Positions 22,430 to 33,788 of a stretch of DNA of 64,000 nt are shown in pieces. The notes below the pieces were generated by a model. It did no database searches. It saw nothing but the letters and a program-made list of their open reading frames with translations, and was not told where the DNA came from. The stretch spans positions 68,531 through 132,530 of the forward strand of contig MNCI01038112.1 of NCBI GenBank assembly GCA_015680685.1, read 5' to 3'. Each line of letters starts with the position of its first letter. The first letter of the stretch is position 1. Both the position numbers and the translations under genes were made by a program. Source of the DNA: Gnetum montanum. Its lineage: Eukaryota; Streptophyta; Gnetopsida; Gnetales; Gnetaceae.

Positions 22430-23906
22430 AAAAGCTTACTTTCTTCTGGTATTAACTCTAGAATCTTTTGACATCTTTAAAATAGGGGCTCAGAATTTCT
22501 GCATAAGATCTCCTGCAGAATCGTTATTATCATTTGTTACGGATCAAAAAAACTTTGACCACACATAATTGAATCTTTAAAATAGGGGCTCAGAATCTCT
22601 GCATAAGATCTCCTGCAGAATCGTTATTATCATTTGTTACAGATGAAAGAATTTAAATTTGCTATTTCAAAGTCGCAAGAGCTTAAACCTTTCCAAGACT
22701 TACGTTAGGGAAGGATGAAGACCTGGCCCACCTATGAAGAGCATCCTATTTGACTGATCAGTGTCCTGGCAGATATCGAACAGCCTTATGCTAAATATTC
22801 AGTGCCGAGAAATTCTTTCTGCCAGAATAACTAACAAACAAAATTATACCCTGTACACTCTTTACGATATTCAGCAATGGAAGCTCTTTGCTCAGTAGAC
22901 AGCCTGCACATATTGCCACATAACGAATTCAAATTCCCACCAATGAGTACAGAAGGATGTCATGAGGGGCCAGCAATTCAGACAAACATCGGCCTCGTGA
23001 CAACAATATCGAATATTGTCATAATCCGTCATGTCCTGCAGAAAACAAGTAGATCTTACAGAAGGAAGCTAGGTCTTGCGGTTTATTACATAAAACATAG
23101 TTTCCAAAACATATATCCTCACCATATCAAAAACCAGCTCCCTTTCAACGGGTGTAAACACTTTATCTATTCCTTGGGCACAGGCATGTCTCTTTGAAGG
23201 CTGTGTTCAAGTCAAATACAGAAATAAGTCGAAAACGAGATGCGCTATGGAATGAAAATGCATGTAACAAAGCACGTATAAAACCCGAAATTTCGAATTT
23301 GTATCTTACATCCACAGTGTACACAGCCCCAATGTCGATCTTGTGGAGGCATTTCTCCCTGATGGATTTTTCAAACCCCGCCGCATCTTGAAATCACTGG
23401 AATCTGATGTATATCTCATTTTCCAGCGTGAAAGAGAACTCCTTTCGAGAAAAATAAGATGAATCGCATCCCGGATGTTTGCCATCTGCAACCACGCATT
23501 ACAGAATAAAAAAATGAAAATAATGCGTCGTATTTCATTCCTTTTCTATTTAAAAAAATTACAGCAGTTCTAGAATTTTCCAAAAAATGGGAAAACAAGG
23601 AACAATCCGCAGAATAGTTTTGTAGCAGAGGTGTAATGGCGAATTACCGTTTCCGTAAGAAAGCCATTCGAAAATCTCCGCGTATGGAAACAACTTCGCT
23701 GCAATAACAAAGTCACGGCTACTTAACATGAAATCTCATCCATCGGTCCAGAAGAAAATAAAGTACCATAACAAATGCTCTGCAACAATATTAAGAAAAT
23801 GCAACAACAACACTTGCAAATGATGCTACTAAACATAATAGACCCTCAAGTACTCTGCATTAAGCTCTGGAGTAACACCAGCGTTAACTGCTCTATCGAT
23901 CTCCAT
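22430..23906 (-). pseudogene. DNA primase small subunit pseudogene (intron-containing)
   Basis: Exons on the minus strand read like the plant primase catalytic subunit, which makes RNA primers with polymerase alpha. ATG is at 23906. Exon 1 ends AEYLRVYY, and its GT donor seems to lack one base. Exon 2 (23698-23648) gives KLFPYAEIFEWLSYGN. Exon 3 (23485-23310) gives KEFSFTLENEIYIRF, then a TGA at 23396-23394. Exon 4 (23200-23123) gives SKRHACAQGIDKVFTP. Exon 5 starts at 23035 with DMTDYDNIRYCC and VCLNCWPLMT (zinc-site cysteines). The following catalytic exon (family: LWVYSGRRGVHCWVCD) is absent, and LSTEQRASIAEY follows at 22913. RSYAEILSPYF appears twice, then ILELIPEES. The in-frame stop and missing exon indicate a pseudogene that kept introns, so it arose by DNA-level duplication. 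Confidence 0.85.
22472..22644 (-). repeat. Tandem duplication of a primase exon
   Basis: Two 73 bp copies (22472-22544 and 22572-22644), offset by 100 bp, both carry the acceptor CTGCAG followed by the RSYAEILSPYF coding segment. They differ at about two positions. Confidence 0.9.
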
Positions 23907-25540
23907 AGGCTTGGCCTCGCCGTGCTCGCCATTGTCAGCATGGTTCTGTAAATCTGCAATTTTCCGCAATGATTGAAATCTTCCCGTCTGTAGGAAATCA
24001 AACCCTAAGAAACATACCCAAATTACTATCAATCTTACCCAGTCACGACGGAGCGGTGATATCCAGTAGCAACTGACATTTCTGTTATAACCTATGCATC
24101 AAAAGAATCCGATTCGTGGAAGCGAGGAATCGAGGATTCGTGATTCTGAACGTGTTTGGGTACGTGTGACTCAAGAAAAGTGAAAAGTGGGGACGGGTTC
24201 GTAGCCGGGGACGTGATAGAGAAAATTTAAATATATTATTTTTAAAAATTAAATCTCATATTATCATCAAAATACATTGTAAAATATAGAACAATGTAAA
24301 TCCAAAATATTGTTACCGCTTAAAAATTGCATAGAAGATTGCAATATCACCATTAAATTGAAGCAAGAAAATTTGCAAAGGTATGGAGGGCATTGAATCC
24401 ATTTCCTTACTCAGGAGCCATGATCTGGCCAAACATATAATTTCTGCAACAACCAAAATGACAGCAATAAAATGAAATCCTTTTGTTACTCCATCCAATA
24501 TTTTCAAAAATGAAATTAAGCCTCAAGCCTCAACCAAATTTATAACAAATCAGGTCTCCCAATACTTTTGTTTAACAACTACTTGTGAGTAGCACCCTAG
24601 GGACTACCACCTGTGAGTAGCCCCATAGGGCAACATTGAAGATGACTGCATTAAAAGAAGACACAACTTAACTAAACTAGGCACAGCCAGGAACTCACCT
24701 CACCTACAATGATTGAAAACCTTTGAGACCCATGAGGTTTCACCATGTGCCGGTGGGCTTCGTTGCTTTATAAGCAAACAGATTTTTAAAATAGTTGAAC
24801 AAGCATCAATCCGTCATCATGTTCATGACTCATGACGATGACCCTGTTTTGTTATGACTCATGACCCATGACGATGACCCTTTTTCTTTTTTTCAGCAGA
24901 GATATGAGAAAAATAGCAAAAGCCAGCAATGAACAATAAACACGCGTGAGTCATGGCGGAACCTTTGACGCTCCCAAAGGCAGGCGAAGCAAATGCAATG
25001 TTTTCCTCGCACGCCCCGTCCAAAACTTGATTTCCGTATGACCCATACTTGCCCCTTCGGCCTTTGGTTACCATAGTGTTTGTTTATTTATTCATACTCC
25101 CTTGTTTTCTGTGGTCCGTCTCATGCCGATGCCATGAATCTTGATTGCTTGCTTGCCACTTAACAATGAAATGAAATTTTCGGTATGATTCAGAACAGCA
25201 GCAGAAGATACTTAAGATTTTAATGCAAAATGCAGAGATCAAGGTAAGAACAATTCGAGGCAAGGCGACCATTTCAATGTATAAGTACAAATCCAGACAA
25301 AATTTCATTGGAAATTTTCATTGGAAATTATGAAATACGTACCCATTGCGAATTTAATACGCTTCTGTACGCGCTCCCGAATCCGACGCGAACAGTTCGT
25401 GAAAATTTGTCCGGAATCACGAATCTCCGGCGCATAGGTTATAACCGTTGCCATGGACATGGTCATCAACCCAAACTTTTGAACGGTTCAAAATGTTACA
25501 GGTGAATAAGGTCGATTACTAATTCAAACCACAACACAGA
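23907..25540. other. 5' flank of primase copy and spacer
   Basis: Upstream of 23906 on the minus strand there is a possible short leader exon starting at 24079 (MSVATGYHRS) with a GTAAGA donor. The rest holds no supported gene. Local repeats: TGACTCATGAC(C)CATGACGATGACCC-type words near 24816-24880, and TGTGAGTAGC(A/C)CC near 24585-24630. Confidence 0.4.
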
Positions 25541-25781
25541 ATTCTTTTATTGCCGCTCAAATCACCCGTAGCAGTGGATTACTTATTCAAGCCACAATTC
25601 CATGTTTCTGATTCAAAAATGTACACCAGTCACACCAACACAGCGCAGCCGGACGTTGCTTCCATGTGCATCATGCCGTCGTTATCGGTTGCAGAGGCGG
25701 CGTCTCTCTATAAATACAATCCATCCCTGCACTGACTGCCGTAATCGTAACCATACTTGCAAGTTCAAGCACACACATATC

Positions 25782-26075
25782 ATGGCTGCAAATGCGATGT
25801 TTTCGCTTAATCTTCGTAATCCGTCCTATGCCTTCATCAACAACACCAGAAGCAGAGCTGTAATCAGGCCTACGTTGGCATAGAGATGCCGGATCGCAAT
25901 AGTACGAGCAGCGGCGGCGGCGGATTCCGGCAGAAACAAGAACAAGAAGCAACAGCCTGACAATCCATTTCTAGAACTACACCAGATCCAGCTCCAACCT
26001 CAACCCCAAATTGTTAGTACTGAAACTGAGAATGAAAGTTGTCAGTTACCAATGAAGAAGCTTCAAGATATCTAG
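25782..26075 (+). pseudogene. Possible plastid-targeted gene start, with in-frame stop
   Basis: A TATAAATA box at 25709-25716 precedes ATG at 25782 by about 70 bp, a realistic promoter layout. The first 33 codons (MAANAMFSLNLRNPSYA...) are rich in Ala, Ser, Asn and Arg and lack acidic residues, like a chloroplast transit peptide. TAG at 25881-25883 stops it, but the same frame then stays open to TAG at 26073 with an AAAAADSGRNKNKKQQ and a Gln/Pro-rich segment. A heat-shock-element-like TTCGTGAAAATTT lies at 25396-25408. No mature domain follows, so I cannot name the protein. It could be a truncated duplicate or a chance ORF. Confidence 0.35.
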
Positions 26076-26648
26076 AAATGGAATCACTCATTTATCCTCT
26101 GTTTTTCTTCCCATTTCCCAATTTAGTTTTATCCTTCCGGTCTGTCTTTTGTATGTTCATGGTATTTTTTATTCTCAAAAACACCATGAACAAACAAAGA
26201 TAAAACAAACTTGACCAAGATGGGTGTATAATTGAGGCATCTCATAAAAAACATTGGTATTTTTTATTTTGGTTATAATAATTTGTTATTTGAGCCATTT
26301 GCACAGTGAACATTTATCATTGCATAAAATAGAAATCTTAATCATACACCTATGTTAATATTTCAAACCAAATATTTAAGGTAGGTAAATTTTACTGCGT
26401 TATTTACATACTTACATTGCAAATATTCTTTTAGGTTGCATCAACTTTGAGTCTTCTCTCATCACCTGAATTCATTCTCGAGAATGATCCACATTATTAA
26501 TAATACAAATAATCAACAAGAAATGTAGGTTATTATTGTCTACCCATACTTATGTTAGTATATATTTTTATGAAATATTTTATTCACATTTCTTAACATT
26601 TTATAAGACATTGAAAATACATTTGCTCCTATTATTCAAGCTAGATTC
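26076..26648. other. AT-rich spacer before the Helitron coding region
   Basis: No gene is visible. The Helitron 5' terminus should lie here, but I cannot place its TC end with confidence. Confidence 0.4.
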
Positions 26649-28807
26649 ATGCCAAAAATCACAAACGTAGAAGAACGATTGCAACAAGAGCAACAACAAG
26701 CACAGTATAACAAGAGTCAGTGTCGAATAAGGCAACATCGACACAAGGATGAATCATATCATCCAATGCAAAAAGCTATAGGTATCCCCACTATACTAAC
26801 AATGGAAATGCCTTCTTCAAAAGTTGTTTAGTCTTTTTCAAACTTGCAAAATACACCTAAAGAAATTGTTCATGTGATACAAAATTTTAATACTATAGGT
26901 AGAAATTTTGCAAATGCATGCTCTTACAACATATGTAATGAAATGTTTCTGAGCATATTATTTGATTTAATGAGAAGTAGAGGACCGACATGCAATAGGT
27001 GTATTAATGAAAAGAAACAAAATATTTTTGACAGTTTTGGTTGTGAGATCAAATAATTTTCTACTAAAAATAACATAAATCTAGGAATCCAACCACTTGT
27101 CCTAGTTTGTTTAACTGAGGTTGAAAAAATGTTAATTGCAAAAATCAATCTCATATTGCAAGTTACACATGCAGTTGGTGAATATTTCAAGTATAAAGAT
27201 CACACAATTATCTTTTCTTATGATGTCACATAGATTTATAAGAGACTTCCTCTTAGAACTAAAGATATCTTTTTCTTGATATTGAGAAGAGCAAATCAAA
27301 TGGGCACCGAGTATAATTTCATTGTTAATAAGAGATGGGTTTATGAAGCCTTGCTTTTTAAGAAGGAAAATGATCCATACTATCAGCATGTCGAGATCGA
27401 TATGTCCATTACTTCAAACAAATGAAGAAAACATTATTAGTCATACATCGTTAGTTACACAATGTCCTAAAATTGTAAAAAATGAAATTGATTGGATAAG
27501 AGCATGGATGCATAATCCATCATTGCAGGATTCAAATGTTGCTTACTGGCCTTCCATGTTTGATTCTCCTATTAATGAGTTTAACATGATGGGGTTATTG
27601 ACGATGGTGTTTTTAAGCCTTTTTCCTGAAGGAAAATGTGATTTTCTTGAACGAATAGCTAAAGATGTCAAATTACATAATTATGCAAAACATCTTATTC
27701 GCTACAAAGATGGTAGATTTGGACACTATAAGTGTTTCGGGTAAATATTATTTCTTTAAATCTTTGTTATTTTCATTATTCATGGTATTTTTTAAAAAAA
27801 AAACATTGAAGTAATGTGTGATTTATTTTTAGGTATTATATCTATAATGTCATTAGAAGGAGCCCAGCAATGGAATCTACCTTTGTATTTTTTTAAAAAA
27901 AAAAAATATTGTTGATGCACCCATAACTATTGAGGAACTAAGAAAGCAATTGCATAATGCTTCATCACATGTCATTGTTGATACTTTGATGCGATATGGT
28001 ACCTCCATTCTTGGTACATCATCTTATTGGACAAAATGCAAAATAGAGCTTACTAACATGGTGAATCAATTGGGAACACCTATTATTTATTTTCCTCTGA
28101 GTGTAGCATATCTCTATTGGTCTAAGTTGCATTATCTAATGGAAGAAGATCCACCTAAAAACTCATCAAAATTGAAATGTTGAAGGCAAAGTAAAATCAT
28201 AGAAAATCCACATATAGTTGCAAAGTTTGTGCATCATCGTCACATTGCCTTTCTTAAAATAATTTTGATGAATAAATTCCATGTTATTGAATTCTGGACA
28301 CGATATCAGTGGCAACATCATAGATCTCCACATGTGCATGGTTTCCTGTGGATAGAAAATGCTCCAAAGGTAGATGAACTCGACCATAATGATCCACGTG
28401 TCATGCATAGGGTAAAGTAATTTTTTTATTCAATTACAAATGCATGGAATCCAAGATTTACAACTAATGGACATTCAAATAATGTAAGTTCTCATTTATC
28501 TTGTATGTTCTTTTCACAATTTTTTGCTAATATTGCTTGGAATATGAAAATATTGATTTTTCTGTTGTTATATCTTTCAATTTGTCTTTCCACTTAGGCT
28601 TTACATGTAAATATGTTGCGTCATCCATGTGAGTTAATTGCTAAACAACTACAATGTATTGATCTGGAAATTGATTATGTTGATTTGTTTAATGCTATTC
28701 AAAGACATATTGTCTGCAAACCTAGCGCATGCTTAAGAAAATGTAATGGTAGAGAAGTTTGTAGATACCATAGTCTAATCGAATTGTCATTTCCTTACTA
28801 ATGAATC

Positions 28808-28920
28808 ATGGTTTTCAGGGACTACGTATACTAGGCCTCGTATACTTGGCCCCGTATACTAAGCCCGCTGCATATACTAGGCCTCGTATACTTGGCCCCG
28901 TATACTAGGCCCCATATATG
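28808..28920 (+). promoter_or_regulatory. GTATACTAGGCC array in the E1 U3
   Basis: Seven related words (GTATACTAGGCC, GTATACTTGGCC, GTATACTAAGCC, ATATACTAGGCC) repeat every 12-20 bases between the LTR start and the TATA box. GTATAC is a palindrome followed by a GGCC core. Confidence 0.75.
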
Positions 28921-29370
28921 TAGCCCCATTTACGCAACGTCTATTCTAGCCTATAAATAAGTGGCCCTCCGCCACACCTAGGTATCTTTTAGGTTAATTG
29001 TAAAGAAGTTTTTGCAGTTTGTTTCCATAGGAGTTAGATTATTTTCGCAAGTGCATGCCTGCAGTGTGATGCTTGTAATTGTAAGGCAATATTCGAGTGT
29101 GACGTACTTGGACATGCACATGATCGGCAANTGCCTTACAATTACAAGCATCACACTGCAGGCATGCACTTGCGAAAATAATCCAACTCCTATGGAAACA
29201 AACTGCAAAAACTTCTTTACAATTAACCTAAAAGATACCTAGGTGTGGCGGAGGGCCACTTATTTATAGGCTAGAATAGACGTTGCGTAAATGGGGCTAC
29301 ATATATGGGGCCTAGTATACGGGGCCAAGTATACGAGGCCTAGTATATGCAGCGGGCTTAGTATACGGGG
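28815..29370. repeat. Inverted duplication of E1 sequence
   Basis: Arms of roughly 270 bp (about 28815-29086 and 29132-29370) are near-identical inverted copies around a spacer of about 45 bp that ends in a single N at 29131. The arms differ at a few positions, for example GAGTTAGAT against GAGTTGGAT. Confidence 0.9.
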
Positions 29371-29403
29371 NNNNNNNNNNNNNNNNNNNNNNNNNNNNNN
29401 NNN
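29371..29403. other. Assembly gap (33 N)
   Basis: A run of N inside E1. Confidence 1.
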
Positions 29404-31626
29404 GTATGGTTGAGTGTAGGGGTACCTAGCCACTCATCACTTACTTATTTCTCATCATTGCATTCATTTTTATTAGCAGTTAAGCTTTCCTTGATCATTA
29501 TCTTTAGAATCAACTCTTCAGAGAGATCTGAAAAATAATAATGAGATTACTTATGTTCCTTGAAGAAATTATTCAAGAATTAATGTATGCTTTAAACATG
29601 GAGGGCATATACAGATTTTTAGCTAGTAATGTCACGATATATTATCATAAAATATATCGCAAAATATGCAACTAAATTAGAGAAGAAATCCTAATCTTTT
29701 CATGATAGGTTACTACAAATTTCAAGGTCAAGGAATCCTCATGAGGATGCTTTATCAATCTTTAGAAGCCTCATGATGGATGCTACTATATATAGAGACA
29801 TTGGTGCTATTGAGGTGTATCACATGTTGTATGAGCTTTCTTTGGTAGACTACATTCATGTTTTTCACACACTCAATGTTTTTCGGGAGGTGTACAAAAA
29901 AGTTCTAATTAATTTAGAGGATACTAATGAAGGTGAAAACTACATAACTCTTATTAATATGTATAAAAAATGTCTACTTCCAATGAAGGATGTATAATTG
30001 CTGCATGCTTTTATAGAGTACAATTGCAACGTGAAGAATAAGAACAATCCAAATTGGAATTTGCATCACCCAAAGCCAAATGCTATTGTGAGATATTATC
30101 CTAAGTTTCTCATTCCACCAAAATAAGGGGAACAAAATGGATTGAATACTATTGGGCCATGTTGTTGTTGCATTATCCATTTAGAGATGTGAAGTAAAAT
30201 ATTGGTTCTAATTATGAGGAAATTGAAATGAAGTGTTTGTTCGTTCAACATCTGTATTTAGCATTAGAGATTAATATTGAAGAAGAATTCTAGCAAGCTT
30301 CGAAGGAAGAAAGATAATTTGTAGATGTAACTCTCTAGATGTAGGATCATGAAGAATATGATTTTGAAATCCTAAACCATGATCTCTTATCAACAGGTCA
30401 TTTTCAAATAACAGAATTGGAGATGCTTGGCCTACTAGATGTTGATAGGATGCATGACTAAATGTTGCAATATCTAAGAGATGATGTTGTAAAGTTCTCT
30501 ACAAGTTTTATTGTTAACAATAAATCATCTTAATCCATAATTATCATTAACCATGACTATGGTGCCTACAATTCTAATAAGCTGGGTGCTAAGCAAAAGA
30601 AATGCTACAATAAAATTGTAGAGCACATGATGTTTGTAGAGTCTATGGATGAAGTTGTTTCCCCTTTATGAATGATTACCAAGGAATAGCTAGTACGGGA
30701 AAGTCATTTCTTATAGGTGCACTTTGTAATGCTTTCATAAAATACTACCATGAAAAACTAATGCTTTACTTGTCATGGCACCCACAAGAGCTACTACATT
30801 TAACATTAATGCAACAACCATTAATTCCAATTTGAACATTAGAATAGGTGCATACAAAGAACTCTCTTCCTCTATAAAGATAAGTATAAAACATCGACTT
30901 TCCCAGGTTAGATATATAATAATTGATGAAATGAGTTTTGTGAAAGGAAGATTGTTACTGAGCATTGATAGACAACTAAGAAAACTTTTTCCCAAGCATC
31001 ATAATGAATTTTTTGGAGGAAGATTAATTATATTGATAGGTGATTTGGATTAGCTTCCTCTTGTACTTGATGTTGTGCCTCATGCATCCATGAATTCAAA
31101 TATTGTAGGGGTTTGGCAATCATTTGATACCTTTGTTGTTTTAAATGTAGTATATCATTAGTTTGGAATTAACAACAAAGATTCAAGGAAGTATTAATGT
31201 AGATTAAAGAAGAAAAAAGCCTTAATGAAGACTATAATTTCTTGGTTGCTCGAATGAATCTTCCATCCACTTCGAGTGGATTAGACGATTTTGAAGAATC
31301 AATGCATTTTGTATAATACGAAGGATAAAGTCCAATCACATGATAAGAAGATATTGCAAAAGATGCACAAACCCATTGTTGTGTGTGTAGATAGAGATCC
31401 CTATGGATTCAGAATCTCAAATGATGATGGCAATGATATTGAGCAATCTCTGCTTATATGTTAAGGTGCAAGGGTTACACTCATAATTAACCTTTGGCTT
31501 GAAGTAGGATTGGTGAATGGTGCACTTGGCACAATTCACAGTATTATGTATCATCTTAGTAAATAGCCACTTGCATTACCATCATACGTTGTTGTTGATT
31601 TTGACTCCTACAACAGATGTCCCTTT

Positions 31627-31920
31627 GATAATGGTGATCCTCATCATGTCCCAATTGTACCTTTGGTTCAAGGAGCATCCCGTCAATTACCATTGCAATC
31701 GCATGGGCCATGACTATTCATAAATCTTAAGGAATAACACTAGATAAGAATCAATAGTAGCCTTATCTTATTTCTTAAGATAAGAATCAATAGTAGCCTT
31801 ATCTATTTAAGATTTATGAATAGTCATGGCCCACGCCATCGCAATGGTAATTGACAGGATGCTCCTTGAACCATAGGTACAATTGGGACATGATGAGGAT
31901 CACCATTATCTAGTGTTATT
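31627..31920. repeat. Inverted duplication at the Helitron helicase end
   Basis: 31627-31735 is repeated in inverse orientation at about 31804-31920. Between them GATAAGAATCAATAGTAGCC occurs twice in direct order. The arms differ at several third codon positions of the IA(I/M)AWAMTIHKS motif, so they derive from two distinct Helitron copies. Confidence 0.85.
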
Positions 31921-32110
31921 CCTTACCATTGTGGTGGCATGGATCTAACGTTTGACGCATTATCTAGAATCAAGACTATTGACTCTTTGAAGATTCATCC
32001 TCCTTTCTCTATGCAAAGATATAGAAAGATTTCAGATGCTAAATATCTCCATAGTAGAATTGCAAAGAAAAATCATTTTGTTCAGTAGGAAGATTAGGCA
32101 CATTGAGTTC

Positions 32111-33011
32111 ACACTTATTACTATATTTTACCTTTTTCTTAATTCTATTTTACACCTCTGTAATGTTTGTTGCAGCAATTGTGTAATGTATTCCTTCATC
32201 AACATATACAAAATATAAAAAAAGTTATTTCTACCAATTTATGTTTACCGGTATATATTATTTAGTATGTAAATAGTGATATTATTGAAATAATTCAAAC
32301 CAAAATAATATTTTAACAACCTAAACATTTATAATAATATCCTTTATAATGATAATTGATAACTTTAAAGTTTCTTTGTTTTTTGATAAAGATATTGTCA
32401 TTTCCACTTTGACTAAGTTTTTGCTGTTCTAACTAGCAACCCGATGGAAAAATGGAAAAAATGTATTTTCTGCACCACCACGTTAAATACCGAAATCGAA
32501 AAAAATAGCAGGCTCTAAAGACAAAAAATCTTTAAAATTTCATTTGCACATTATGTTAACATCTTTTTGATTGTAAAACCAACGCTGCCACTCATTCCCC
32601 TATAACCAAAACCCGTCATTGATGTTGCAAGTGTGTTTGGGTTTTGAAAATTTCACAACAATTGCTGAGAATTTCAAAGCTAGCGTTGGTATTTTCTAAA
32701 AACATTTGCCCCTTCTTCGCTACAAGATTTTCCAAATAGTTCAGTGTTGGTGATTCCATCACCCAAAGCTTCCAGCCCCCTCTCGCTACAAGATTGTGGA
32801 CATTGATTTTTAGAGCAACTTGTTGTCTAGTACATTGCCTACCATGTTCAACCAGCTCTTTAACCTTGCCTCATTTTTCATCTATGGTAACCATCTCTCT
32901 AGCCCTTGCCCACCTTCACTGACATGAGTAGTTATTGGGATAGATAGCAATAATGTGTCCCAATCTACAAACAAACTACATAAGTTCTTTTGCAAAAACG
33001 TTTTCCCTTGC
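32111..33011. other. Spacer between Helitron and B1
   Basis: AT-rich DNA with no supported gene. The Helitron 3' terminus probably lies here, but no clear hairpin plus CTRR end was identified. Confidence 0.4.
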
Positions 33012-33016
33012 AAGTT

Positions 33017-33642
33017 TGATGAGCCGCAATATCGTGTACGGGATATTGCAGCCCGCCACAAGTTCTATAAATAAGAGGAAGTTTTCCCTTGTTCAATCAT
33101 CTAGATCTAGACCCTTAGCCAAACTATAGCAGTTTTACCATTCCAGAGTTAGAATAATTTCCATGTGCCCGCAGTAGGAGTCTCAAAGTGAATGGATCTT
33201 TATTCGAGCAAATTGTACCTNATTCAGTACGACCACTTCGAGCACGTGTGTAATGCTTGGTAACCCAGTAACGAGCAGCGTTTGGTGATCCCTGTAGCGT
33301 TGCACTGGTTCAGGGTGTGTACGACAAGTGGGAACAGATACTGGTGCTAGGACGATTAGAACTTAGTTAGTGAATAGTTAGCAAAAGTTAGTCATTTTGT
33401 TCTCTTCACCCTTCCCTCTTAGCATAGGAGGTTAAAAAGATAAAAGACATAAAAATCACATGCCTCAAACTTACTTAACAATACAACTGTGACAATACAA
33501 GTAAGCTTAGGAAGACATCGATTGATTAACCTTAAGTGTTCCATTAGGGCGCGTAAGCACTTAGTCCTTGGAGTTCGACCGGATCGCACGTGAGACGCTC
33601 GTATTCGTATGGTTGAGTGTAGGGGTACCTCTTCACTCATCA
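33017..33642 (+). repeat. B1 5' LTR (incomplete at N 33221)
   Basis: It starts TGATGAGCCG and ends CACTCATCA, with TATAAATA at 33066-33073. Relative to the 3' LTR it lacks the stretch between GAGCAAATTGT and ATTCAGTACGACC, replaced by one N. Confidence 0.85.
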
Positions 33643-33643
33643 T

Positions 33644-33661
33644 TGGCACCGTTGTCGGGGA
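33644..33661 (+). other. B1 primer binding site (tRNA-Asp)
   Basis: TGGCACCGTTGTCGGGGA, one base after the LTR, is a close match to the complement of the tRNA-Asp 3' end. Confidence 0.75.
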
Positions 33662-33788
33662 CTTAGTTGTTTGTGCGCTACATAGAACATAGGAAATCAT
33701 CCACATCGTTGGAAAGCTAGAACAAATCCTTAGGGTTGATCAAAAGAAAAATTAAACAACGGTAAATAGCACACCGAACAAGACAACA

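Larger units (their letters stand above)
28799..29439 (+). repeat. E1: LTR inserted in the Helitron, with a scrambled interior
   Basis: The unit is flanked by CTTAC (28794-28798 and 29440-29444), and removing it lets the Helitron frame continue (SFPY then LFLIIAF). It starts TAATGAATC (family TGATGA, one change) and ends GGTACCTAGCCACTCATCA like the other LTRs. TATAAATA is at 28952-28959. Its U3 is a GTATACTAGGCC array. Inside, an inverted duplication and a 33 N gap suggest a mis-joined LTR pair, so it may be a solo LTR or a collapsed full element. Confidence 0.8.
26649..32110 (+). pseudogene. Helitron Rep-helicase pseudogene
   Basis: Fragments in order across frameshifts match plant RepHel proteins, which drive rolling-circle transposition. 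First comes a basic Gln/Arg-rich N-terminus (26649). Next are a DUF6570-like part with RLPLRTKDIFFLILRR and NDPYYQHVEID (27130-27400) and a Helitron_like_N part with INEFNMMGLLTMVF and KHLIRYKDGRFGH (27570-27735). The HUH motif SPHVHGFLW is at 28325-28351 and the second motif KYIAKYATK, with two catalytic-type tyrosines, at 29650-29676. A Pif1-like helicase follows: Walker A GIASTGKS at 30683-30706, IIIDEMSF near 30915, IILIGDLDQLPLVLD, and IAIAWAMTIHKS near 31700. Many stops make it inactive. An LTR (28799-29439) interrupts it. The CTRR-type 3' end was not located. Confidence 0.9.

Noticed and set aside
28808-28920. CRISPR-like regular repeats
   Set aside because: Units are contiguous, variable and inside a plant LTR; there are no unique spacers.
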